The position numbers were made by a program, and so were the translations under genes. This document shows, piece after piece, positions 18,430 to 24,489 of a stretch of 32,614 bases of DNA. Position 1 is the stretch's first letter. The number at the start of each line of letters is the position of its first letter. The stretch covers positions 1-32,614 of the forward strand of contig PFNQ01000051.1 of NCBI GenBank assembly GCA_002792115.1, in the 5' to 3' direction. The notes below the pieces were generated by a model. It worked only from the letters and a program-made list of their open reading frames with translations, searched no databases and had not been told where the DNA came from. The stretch is from Candidatus Woesearchaeota archaeon CG_4_10_14_0_2_um_filter_33_13 (GTDB taxonomy: Archaea > Nanobdellota > Nanobdellia > Woesearchaeales > GW2011-AR9).

Positions 18430-18483
18430 AACCCAGTTATATGTTGAGTTTTAGTCATCGTCCGAAGACTCATCGCTCAACCA
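18430..18483 (-). other. Intron 2 of tRNA-Met, canonical position 37/38 (54 nt)
   Basis: Its removal joins A37 to A38. The central 4-bp helix pairs exon bases CTCA (18489-18486) with intron bases TGGG (18435-18432). On the 3' side the bulge is TT|A, and G31-C39 closes the exon stem, as expected for the archaeal splicing endonuclease. The intron body folds through GTTGAG/CTCAAC. The helix just beyond the 5' bulge is less regular than ideal. Confidence 0.8.
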
Positions 18484-18490
18484 TATGAGC

Positions 18491-18518
18491 TTCACCCAAA
18501 CGGTTTTAAACCATTAAT
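18491..18518 (-). other. Intron 1 of tRNA-Met, non-canonical position 30/31 (28 nt)
   Basis: The central helix pairs exon CACC (18524-18521) with intron GGTG (18496-18493), four perfect pairs. The bulges are AC|A at the 5' site and AA|G at the 3' site, both of three bases. The intron body is a 5-bp hairpin, AATGG-TTTAAAA-CCGTT. It lies inside the anticodon stem, so splicing is needed to form the G31-C39 pair. Confidence 0.83.
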
Positions 18519-18588
18519 GTGGTGCTATAACCAGGCTAAGCCACTTCGCCAATTTAACAGAAAATAAACAGTTGTTATTTAAAGATTT

Positions 18589-18993
18589 CTACTTAAACAG
18601 CTTAGCAACTTCTTGAACAGAAAGTTCTCCCGGATTCTTGATGATTGAATGCATACTTCCACCACCATCTCCAGAATAACGAGGCATAATATGAACATGT
18701 AAATGTGGAACTACCTGACCAGCTTTCTCTCCATTATTCCACCCAACGTTAAATCCATCTGAATTTAATTTAGTTTTTAAAAGTTGCATTACATTCTTGA
18801 TAAACGGAATTAATAGTCCACTTTTCTTTTCATCAAGATCAGATATTAAACGTGCATGATTTTTTGGTATAATAATGGTATGTCCTTTAGCATGTGGATG
18901 AACATCTAGAAACGCTAAAAAATTATCATCTTCATAAATCTGGAAAGAAGGTATTTCCTTTTTAATAATCTTACAAAAGATGCAATCACTCAT
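18589..18993 (-). CDS. HIT-family (histidine triad) nucleotide hydrolase
   Basis: A 134-residue HIT protein, complete and of typical length. The histidine triad is H97-L-H99-V-H101 in PHLHVHIMPR. The N-terminus has the C4-x-x-C7 pair seen in zinc-binding HINT-type members (CIFCKIIKKEIPS), and HPHAKGHTIIIPKNH is the standard central segment. These enzymes cleave the phosphoramidate or phosphoanhydride of nucleotides such as AMP-lysine, adenylated intermediates or diadenosine polyphosphates. It is divergent from nrtR, with a TATA box (reverse strand TTTATAAATTTTC) about 27 bases before its ATG. The exact substrate cannot be read from sequence. Confidence 0.93.
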   Translation of the reverse strand: MSDCIFCKIIKKEIPSFQIYEDDNFLAFLDVHPHAKGHTIIIPKNHARLISDLDEKKSGLLIPFIKNVMQLLKTKLNSDGFNVGWNNGEKAGQVVPHLHVHIMPRYSGDGGGSMHSIIKNPGELSVQEVAKLFK

Positions 18994-19051
18994 TTTGTGA
19001 TGTAAAGAAAAGAAAATTTATAAAGGTTGTTATACTGCTTCTTGTTGTAAT

Positions 19052-19058
19052 AACACTA
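19052..19058. promoter_or_regulatory. AACACTA half-site in the nrtR promoter
   Basis: AACACTA is the reverse complement of TAGTGTT and matches the core TAGTGT found repeatedly before the NAD genes. It lies about 35 bases before the nrtR start, where a regulator could control its own gene and perhaps the divergent HIT gene. Confidence 0.35.
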
Positions 19059-19092
19059 TTATGTTTAAAATCATAAAAACAACGACACAAAT

Positions 19093-19764
19093 ATGGCAAA
19101 AGAACATTTAGATCCGATTCATAACTTTGCAAGGCCAGGATTGGCTGTCGACGTAGTTTTGTTTACGATCAAAGATCATGATCTTAAGGTTGGTCTAATA
19201 AAAAGGGAAGATGACCCTTATTTAGGGAAGCTTGCTCTTCCTGGAAGATTTGTTAGATATGATGAGCCCATTGAAACAACAGCCAAAGAAGCATTAAAAT
19301 TAAAAGGTGGAGTGAAACCTGAAAGTGTATTCTTAGAACAATTGTATACGTTTGGTCAAGAATTAAAAAGAGATACTAGAATTAGAACAGTAACTATCGT
19401 CTATTACGGATTAGTAGAATCAAATAAAATAGATTTTCAAAAAAGTAATTTGTTACATTGGAACTCAGCCTATGATCTCCCACCACTTGCCTTTGACCAT
19501 AAAAAAATCATTGAATATGCAATTCACAGACTTAGAAAGAAAGTTCAAGAAAGCGATTTCGCCTTTCAATTGATGCCGGAAGAATTTACTTTAAGCGAGT
19601 TGCAAAAAGCTTACGAAATAATTTTGAATGAAGAACAAGATAAACGGAATTTCAGAAAAAAAATAATTGAATTACATATTCTTAAGGATTTAAAGAAAAA
19701 GAAAATGGAAGGTGCTCATCGCCCAGCAGCAGTTTATTCTTTTATACGCAATAAAGCTAAATAA
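19093..19764 (+). CDS. nrtR: NrtR-type Nudix-related transcriptional regulator of NAD metabolism
   Basis: A 223-residue regulator in which a catalytically degenerate Nudix domain is joined to a winged helix. Residues 15-140 are the Nudix fold: LALPGRFVRYDEPIETTAKE (48-66) keeps the strand and turn, but the REUxEE metal-binding core is missing (KEALKLKGG), as expected for a domain that binds ADP-ribose or another NAD derivative instead of hydrolysing it. Residues 155-223 carry the family hallmarks LMPEEFTLSELQKAYEII, DKRNFRKKI and HRPAAVYSF. In bacteria NrtR represses NAD biosynthesis and salvage genes. Here it precedes a complete NAD(P) gene set on the same strand, 194 bases away, so the assignment is supported by both sequence and context. 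Confidence 0.92.
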   Translation: MAKEHLDPIHNFARPGLAVDVVLFTIKDHDLKVGLIKREDDPYLGKLALPGRFVRYDEPIETTAKEALKLKGGVKPESVFLEQLYTFGQELKRDTRIRTVTIVYYGLVESNKIDFQKSNLLHWNSAYDLPPLAFDHKKIIEYAIHRLRKKVQESDFAFQLMPEEFTLSELQKAYEIILNEEQDKRNFRKKIIELHILKDLKKKKMEGAHRPAAVYSFIRNKAK

Positions 19765-19823
19765 TCCGTCTTCAAGCTAAAATTAAACATAAATATACTA
19801 AAAAAGTATACTATTGTGGAGAC

Positions 19824-19933
19824 TTAGTGTGTATTCTACCAAAAGGTTTATATATAAGTGTGCATATTACACTATCAAGGTGATTCAAACAAATGCGCGA
19901 ATCGCCTTTTTTAATAAAAGAGTTAGTGTATAA
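19824..19933 (+). promoter_or_regulatory. Promoter and candidate operators of the NAD operon
   Basis: A TATA box, TTTATATATAA (19847-19857), predicts a transcript start near 19878. A dyad with AGTGT (19857-19861) and ACACT (19869-19873) overlaps the TATA box and start region, the right place for a repressor. Related copies are TTAGTGTGTA (19824-19833) and TTAGTGTATAA (19923-19933). The natural candidate binder is the NrtR-type protein encoded just upstream. I have not compared these with published archaeal NrtR sites. Confidence 0.5.
19877..19912 (+). terminator. Hairpin followed by T6 in the NAD operon leader
   Basis: AAGGTGATTC (19877-19886) pairs with GAATCGCCTT (19899-19908), a 10-bp stem with one G-T pair and a 12-base loop. 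A T-run (19907-19912) starts in the stem end. It resembles an intrinsic terminator or attenuator placed at the very start of the predicted NAD transcript. The alternatives are termination of nrtR read-through or a 5' stabilising hairpin. Confidence 0.5.
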
Positions 19934-19943
19934 ACAACATTAA
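19893..19943 (+). CDS. Possible 16-codon leader peptide of the NAD operon
   Basis: AGGTGA (19878-19883) is spaced 9 bases before an ATG that opens MRESPFLIKELVYKQH and stops at 19943, 15 bases before the first structural gene. The Shine-Dalgarno is in the 5' arm of the hairpin and the first codons are in its loop and 3' arm, so translation and hairpin formation exclude each other. This is a common layout for attenuation. No run of one regulatory codon is present, and the ORF may be chance. Confidence 0.3.
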   Translation: MRESPFLIKELVYKQH

Positions 19944-19958
19944 CAAGAGGAAAATAAA
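19922..19958 (+). repeat. Leader repeat A (before the 98-residue gene)
   Basis: GTTAGTGTATAA begins a 37-base stretch leading to the ATG at 19959. It resembles leader repeat B (20256-20291): an identical 12-mer, then a similar ACAACA, AAGAGGAAAATAAA spacing and Shine-Dalgarno. Confidence 0.6.
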
Positions 19959-20255
19959 ATGGCAATAAATCCACAAGATCTAATGAGAAGAGTAGCTGGT
20001 AACAACAAAAACGCGTTAGAAAGGCTAGAAGAAAAAGTTGATGACGCTTTAGCACAGACTTTTGACGGAAGACGAGCAATTATCTCCAGAAATAGAGAGT
20101 TTAGTCAGTTACCACAGTACCTTAGAGAACAATTCTTAGAGCAATATAGAGCCCAAGGATGGAATGTTAAAGAGCAATTTGATCAAAGAGACGGGGACTA
20201 TCTAGAATTTAGTTTTAGCCAGGGAGATTTGTCTGGGGGATATTTTAGGAGATAA
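19959..20255 (+). CDS. Unrecognised 98-residue protein of the NAD operon
   Basis: I do not recognise this family. The product is 98 residues, soluble and charged. Residues 1-35 look helical (LMRRVAGNNKNALERLEEKV), the middle has YLREQFLEQYRAQGW, and the end is strand-like (YLEFSFSQGDLSGGYF). No cysteines or metal motifs are seen. It is the first structural gene after the NAD promoter, has AGAGGA before its ATG, and is flanked by two copies of the same leader repeat, so it is probably regulated with pncB. It might be a regulator or partner of the NAD enzymes, but only the position says so. Confidence 0.65.
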   Translation: MAINPQDLMRRVAGNNKNALERLEEKVDDALAQTFDGRRAIISRNREFSQLPQYLREQFLEQYRAQGWNVKEQFDQRDGDYLEFSFSQGDLSGGYFRR

Positions 20256-20291
20256 GTTAGTGTATAAGTTACAACAATAAAAGGAATAAAA
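20256..20291 (+). repeat. Leader repeat B (before pncB)
   Basis: It begins one base after the stop of the 98-residue gene with the same GTTAGTGTATAA as repeat A, followed by ACAACAATAAAAGGAATAAA and the pncB ATG. It may be a duplicated mRNA element or a second operator. Confidence 0.6.
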
Positions 20292-21758
20292 ATGAAAAAA
20301 CCAAATATGCTTGAATTTACTAAGGACTTAACGGTTGCAGTTGCAGACTTCTATGAATATAGTATGGCAGAAGCTAACCTCTTAGAAGGAATTAGTGGTA
20401 AGCAATCAGTCTTTGATGTTATCACTAGAAGAATGCCAACAAACAAAGTTGTTGGACAATTTGAACATCAGGGTATAAAGTATGATCAATTAGTTAAAAG
20501 AGATTTTTTAGTTAATGCTGGGTTAGAACAAGCAGCAGCTTATTTCTTAGAAGGAACAGGAAATCAAAGAATCAGAAACTTTATGGAAAGGGTTCAAGGA
20601 GTTACCGACTTAGATTTCTTAAATTGGGTTGAAACCTTTAAGTTTCAAGGCGATGTTTATGCCATGCCTGAAGGAACTATTTTCTTCGCTCAAGAACACC
20701 AAATGAGGGTTCATGAAAGATTTGAAGAAGCTCAAGTTTATGAAAGTTTATTATTAAACACAATTAATCCACAAACAAATGTTGCCACTACTGCTAACGA
20801 TATTGCTGAAGTAGTTGGCTTAGACAAAATTCTATTAGAAGGTGGAAGTAGAAGAGCCACAAGTCCACAAAGTGCTATCTTTAATTCTAGAGCAGCAAGA
20901 ATTGGTGGATTTAATGCTTCTTCTAATGTTGCCTATGGAATGGAATTAGAGGAAAGAGTTGGAGGAACTCATGGCCATTCTTATGTTATGCTTCATCCTG
21001 AAGAGTATAGTGCTTTCAAAGCGCAAGTAAATAGTTTTGGGGATAAAGTATGTTTTTTATTAGACACTTACAATGTCAAAGAAGCGTTTGAAACTTCATT
21101 AAGAATTGTTGAAGAAGAAGGATTAAACCATTTTGCTTTTAGAATTGATAGTGGTGATCTTTTAGCACAGGCAAGATGGATCCATGCAGAATTAGCAGAA
21201 AGAGGTTACAAAAGAGATTCTTACACATTAATCGCTTCAGACGATTTAACTGCTGGAAAGATAAAAAGATTAGAAGAAGAGGGAGCAGATATTGACAAAT
21301 ATTTAGTCGGAACTTATGTAGTTAATCCGCCAAAACCAGTTACTGCCGTTTACAAATTAGCTGCCTTTAAAGACGAAAAAGGAGAATGGAATCTTCGCGG
21401 AAAGCTATCTGAAGAGTTTAGTAAGGCAACCTTACCAGGAATAAAACAAGTATATCGTATCTCTGGAGAGGATGGTTACTACAAAAAAGATGTTGTGGCT
21501 TTTGAAGGAGAAGATCTAACAGCTTATCTCGATAAAGGAGACGCAATAGAAGAATTACTAATTCCAATAATTAGGGATGGGGAACAAGTTTATCATTTTC
21601 CAACAGTTTCCGAAATTTCTCAAAGAAGAATTGAGCAGTTGTCAAGATTTAGAGACATCTCCAATTACCAAGTAATTATTTCTGATGCTGTTAAGGCAAA
21701 ACAAATGGAGATCATGCAAGAACATGGTTTCAAGATTGAAGGAGGATATACAAAATGA
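20292..21758 (+). CDS. pncB: Nicotinate phosphoribosyltransferase
   Basis: A 488-residue enzyme of the NaPRTase/NAMPT family that makes nicotinate mononucleotide from nicotinate and PRPP. Diagnostic blocks are the N-terminal DFYEYSMAEA, EGTIFFAQEH, the phosphate-binding region GGSRRATSPQSAIFNSRAA, SSNVAYGMELEERVGGTHGHSYVM and FLLDTYNV. The IDSGDLL and IASDDLT segments complete the barrel. Length is normal. The Shine-Dalgarno AAGGAA is 6 bases before the ATG. Its last codons overlap the PncA-like gene in an ATGA (21755-21758), so the two are translationally coupled. The nicotinamidase next door makes nicotinate the likely substrate, though an NAMPT-like use of nicotinamide cannot be ruled out from sequence alone. 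Confidence 0.93.
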   Translation: MKKPNMLEFTKDLTVAVADFYEYSMAEANLLEGISGKQSVFDVITRRMPTNKVVGQFEHQGIKYDQLVKRDFLVNAGLEQAAAYFLEGTGNQRIRNFMERVQGVTDLDFLNWVETFKFQGDVYAMPEGTIFFAQEHQMRVHERFEEAQVYESLLLNTINPQTNVATTANDIAEVVGLDKILLEGGSRRATSPQSAIFNSRAARIGGFNASSNVAYGMELEERVGGTHGHSYVMLHPEEYSAFKAQVNSFGDKVCFLLDTYNVKEAFETSLRIVEEEGLNHFAFRIDSGDLLAQARWIHAELAERGYKRDSYTLIASDDLTAGKIKRLEEEGADIDKYLVGTYVVNPPKPVTAVYKLAAFKDEKGEWNLRGKLSEEFSKATLPGIKQVYRISGEDGYYKKDVVAFEGEDLTAYLDKGDAIEELLIPIIRDGEQVYHFPTVSEISQRRIEQLSRFRDISNYQVIISDAVKAKQMEIMQEHGFKIEGGYTK

Positions 21759-22594
21759 GAAAAAGAATTAACGTTTTAGTAGATTGGGGAAAAGCTTTTG
21801 TTAACCTCAACGGAAGTTTTTATTGTGGAACTACAGAAGCACAAAAAGATCGTGCTGCTGAAGTGTTAAGCACTTCTGATTTAGTACTTTACTTATCAGA
21901 TGTACATTCCAGAACAAGTTCAGAGTTTACAGTTAACGGAGGCTTATATCCAGCACACAATTTAGTTCAAAAACATTGGAAGAATTTAGAAGATTTAGCA
22001 GTAGAACCAGGCAAGGATGTCAGTCCACAATTAACAGAAAAACTTTATGATTTAGTTAAAGATAAAAGAAGTGGATTAATCGTTCCAAGACATGTCTTCT
22101 TACAGGATTATAATGGTGAAAAGAATCCACAACCTGCTTTTACTATTAATGAAGTATCAGAAACCTTTGGTGTCACTCCTTTATATGATCCAAGAAGGTT
22201 TTTAGATGGAGAGATTGATTATGTCGTTAATGCCAAACATCTTTTTGATGGAACTAGAACTAACGCCTTAAGCTGGTTAGGAAGTATTCCTGGGGTTCCA
22301 GATTTAGATATGAATGTGTTTTCTCTTCTTAAACAGAAGTATGGGCAAGGTGAAGATTTGGAGTTTGATTTTACAGGAGTTGTTACAGGCATCTGTCTTT
22401 ATCAAAGTGCTAGTGGAACAAAACAACTCTTTCCTAGATCAACAGTAAATATCATTTCTGATGCTGCAACTCACTTAGTCTATGCCCCATTAGGAATTGA
22501 AAGTGAGGACATGGGAAATATTGTAGCAAGAAAAATGTGTCAACAAGTTGGTGTAAATTACATCTCAACCGCAGAATATTTAGGAGGTAAATAA
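21755..22594 (+). CDS. pncA: Nicotinamidase-like cysteine hydrolase (isochorismatase superfamily)
   Basis: A 279-residue hydrolase, longer than the usual ~180-215. The catalytic triad is visible: Asp10 (VLVDWGKAF), Lys161 (NAKHLFDGT) and Cys214 (GVVTGICLYQSA). The nicotinamidase-type metal site is also visible: Asp49 and His51 (LSDVHS) and His68 (GGLYPAHN, in place of the usual WPxHC). It should convert nicotinamide to nicotinate plus ammonia, feeding the overlapping upstream pncB, which would be an odd arrangement for any other isochorismatase-like enzyme. The extra length is mostly between residues 75 and 150. Sequence is divergent, so the substrate is inferred from active-site pattern and neighbours. 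Confidence 0.82.
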   Translation: MRKRINVLVDWGKAFVNLNGSFYCGTTEAQKDRAAEVLSTSDLVLYLSDVHSRTSSEFTVNGGLYPAHNLVQKHWKNLEDLAVEPGKDVSPQLTEKLYDLVKDKRSGLIVPRHVFLQDYNGEKNPQPAFTINEVSETFGVTPLYDPRRFLDGEIDYVVNAKHLFDGTRTNALSWLGSIPGVPDLDMNVFSLLKQKYGQGEDLEFDFTGVVTGICLYQSASGTKQLFPRSTVNIISDAATHLVYAPLGIESEDMGNIVARKMCQQVGVNYISTAEYLGGK

Positions 22595-22595
22595 A

Positions 22596-23558
22596 ATGTC
22601 AAAACAGGAAACAATTGCAGAAACCAGTTTAGAAAGAAGGATACTCCTACCGGAGATAGAAGATTATGAAATGGCTACAAGAGAGATTGGTGATTTTGTT
22701 ATAGATAAAGTGTTGGCAGTTAATGCAACAGGGTGTGTAATTGGGTTGTCTGGAGGAGTAGACTCTACTACTACCGCAGCAATAATTAAACATGCTTTTG
22801 AACATTACAATGCTGGCAATTCAGAACAACAGTTAGAATTAGTTGGTTATATCTTACCATCTAACACAAATGATCCAAAAGATTCCGAGGATGGTATTAG
22901 AGTAGCTGAACAACTAGGAATTAAATATCAAACAATAGGAATTGAAGGAATCATCAACGCATATGAAACAACAAATCCAGAAGCATGTTCTAACCAATTT
23001 CACCGTGGAAATTTAACGTCTAGAGTTAGAGCTAATGTACTTAATACTAAAGCTGCTACTGAGAAGAAGATTGTTGCTGGAACTGGAAACAGAGATGAAG
23101 ACGGTGATGATAATGGTCGAGGAATTGGTTATTATACTTTGTTTGGAGATGGAGCTGTGCATATTAGACCAATTGCTAACCTTCCAAAACGTCTTGTTAG
23201 AGAGATGGCTGTATATCATGGCTTTGACAAAGACTTAGCATACAGAGAACCAACTGCAGGTTTAGAAACAGGACAATCTGACTTCAAGGATTTAGGATAC
23301 CATTATGATGTTGTAGAGATTGTAGGAGAAGGAGTTTCTCAGGGATTTAGTAAAGAAGAAATTGCTATTCATTCACAAGTTACTTCTTTGATAGATAGAG
23401 ACTTCAGAGAATATGCAACCTTTTTTGGAAAGAGTAAATTTTCATCATCCGTTGAAGTTGTAGATGATATCATCAGAAGAAATGCTAGTGCACAAAAAAA
23501 ATCTGAGATTATAAACCCGCCTGCAGCACCAGTAACACTACTATATCAGGAGAGATAA
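22596..23558 (+). CDS. nadE: NAD+ synthase, ammonia-dependent type
   Basis: A 320-residue NAD synthase that amidates nicotinate adenine dinucleotide using ATP and ammonia. It has the P-loop-like SGGVDS (52-57), the GTGNRDED and GYYTLFGDGAVHIRPIANL blocks, and EPTAGLETGQSDFKDLGY for the dimer/NaAD site. There is no glutaminase domain, so ammonia must be free, and the PncA-like enzyme next door would release some. GGAGGT lies within the end of the previous gene, and only one base separates the two genes. Length is slightly above the bacterial 275-residue enzymes because of a loop after the SGGVDS helix and a short tail. Confidence 0.95.
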   Translation: MSKQETIAETSLERRILLPEIEDYEMATREIGDFVIDKVLAVNATGCVIGLSGGVDSTTTAAIIKHAFEHYNAGNSEQQLELVGYILPSNTNDPKDSEDGIRVAEQLGIKYQTIGIEGIINAYETTNPEACSNQFHRGNLTSRVRANVLNTKAATEKKIVAGTGNRDEDGDDNGRGIGYYTLFGDGAVHIRPIANLPKRLVREMAVYHGFDKDLAYREPTAGLETGQSDFKDLGYHYDVVEIVGEGVSQGFSKEEIAIHSQVTSLIDRDFREYATFFGKSKFSSSVEVVDDIIRRNASAQKKSEIINPPAAPVTLLYQER

Positions 23559-23562
23559 ACAA

Positions 23563-24489
23563 ATGAAACAAGAAGCTTTAGTCATTGGCAGATTTCAGCT
23601 TGTTGGTAATCATCACGCTGATCTTTTTGAACAGATTGTTGAACACCATTACCAAAAGCATAGACTACAACAACTTAATGTTGGAATTGGCGTAGCTAAT
23701 ACCATTGACCATAAAAATCCCTTCTCTGGTACTGAATGTTGGCAGATGATTAAACCGATTGCACAAGCAGCAGCTAAAAAGATGAATGTTAGTTTACAAT
23801 ATCGATTAGTTGATGACATTAATGATCCACCAAATTATGCTACCCACGTTTCAAATATATTTGGGTTAGATACTGCAGCAAGTGAAGTAACTGTTTTCTC
23901 TTCAAATGATTATACTAATCAATGTTTTTTAGGAAGAGAAAACTATCATGTTGTATCCATTGAAGAAAGAGTTGCTCAACATTCTACACAACTCAGAGAT
24001 TTGTACACTAATGGTTTTGATATTAGTAATTTAGTACCAGATAATGTTAACGAATTCTTACAAAATAGTAACGCTAGAAGGAGGTTAGAGAAAATGAAAT
24101 ATGATAATCCCATACCAACAGTAGATTTAGTCATTGAATATGAAGATGGAATTGTAATAATTGAAAGAGCAGGAACTCCTAAAGGTTATGCTCTACCAGG
24201 AGGACATGTTGATTACGGTGAAAGTACAGAAACAGCTGCAATTAGAGAGGCTAAAGAAGAAACAAATTTAGATGTTTCTAACCTAAAATTAATTGGTGTT
24301 TTTTCTGACCCATTAAGAGATTCAAGGGGCCATAGAATGTCAATAGCATATTCTGCTAAAGGAATGGGAGAATTAAAACGTGGTAGTGATGCTAAAACTG
24401 TTCAGGTTTATTCTTTAGATCAAATTCCAAAGTTAGCCTTTGATCATGACGACATTTTAATGAGATATAAACAAAATGAAAACCATTGA
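23563..24489 (+). CDS. nadM: NMN/NaMN adenylyltransferase fused to a Nudix hydrolase
   Basis: A two-domain 308-residue protein. Residues 1-170 are a nucleotidyltransferase of the archaeal NadM type: VIGRFQLVGNHHADLF (7-22) is the nucleotide-binding turn and HSTQLRDL (140-147) the ISSTxxR-type motif. The usual HxGH reads GNHH, so the first histidine is missing. Residues 185-308 are a Nudix domain with a full box, Gly214 to Leu236 (GHVDYGE, then REAKEETNL). Fusions of this plan are known from bacteria, where the Nudix half hydrolyses ADP-ribose. The first half should join AMP to NaMN or NMN. It is 4 bases after nadE and overlaps the radical-SAM gene by 14 bases. Confidence 0.9.
   Translation: MKQEALVIGRFQLVGNHHADLFEQIVEHHYQKHRLQQLNVGIGVANTIDHKNPFSGTECWQMIKPIAQAAAKKMNVSLQYRLVDDINDPPNYATHVSNIFGLDTAASEVTVFSSNDYTNQCFLGRENYHVVSIEERVAQHSTQLRDLYTNGFDISNLVPDNVNEFLQNSNARRRLEKMKYDNPIPTVDLVIEYEDGIVIIERAGTPKGYALPGGHVDYGESTETAAIREAKEETNLDVSNLKLIGVFSDPLRDSRGHRMSIAYSAKGMGELKRGSDAKTVQVYSLDQIPKLAFDHDDILMRYKQNENH

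Larger units (their letters stand above)
18394..18550 (-). tRNA. trnM-CAU: Elongator tRNA-Met (CAU) with two introns
   Basis: A 157-nt gene that becomes a normal 75-nt tRNA only if two introns are removed. Exon 1 is 18550-18519, exon 2 (7 nt: G31 to A37, including the anticodon) is 18490-18484, and exon 3 is 18429-18394. The joined anticodon arm is CCACG-CTCATAA-CGTGG, the classic archaeal elongator Met loop. The acceptor is GGCGAAG/CTTCGCC with discriminator A, the D arm is GCTTAGCCTGGTTATAGC, the variable loop GGGTT and the T arm GGGGG-TTCAAAT-CCCCC. Both introns fit bulge-helix-bulge rules (see their entries). Removing either one alone leaves an incorrect anticodon arm. No CCA is encoded. 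A TATA-like CTTTAAATAA lies at 18575-18584. Confidence 0.9.

Noticed and set aside
18499-18515. A hairpin AATGG-TTTAAAA-CCGTT that looks like a tRNA-Leu(UAA) anticodon arm
   Set aside because: It would leave seven extra bases after the D arm and no sensible variable arm. Treating it as the body of intron 1 gives a perfect tRNA-Met instead.
19885-20079. Minus-strand 64-codon frame over the NAD leader
   Set aside because: It is antisense to the 98-residue gene and lacks a ribosome-binding site or protein-like features.
22373-22420. Apparent loss of the catalytic cysteine in the PncA-like protein
   Set aside because: A first alignment placed Ser218 at the cysteine position. Aligning GVVTGIC with the family's G-V-A-T-D-I-C puts Cys214 exactly at the catalytic site.
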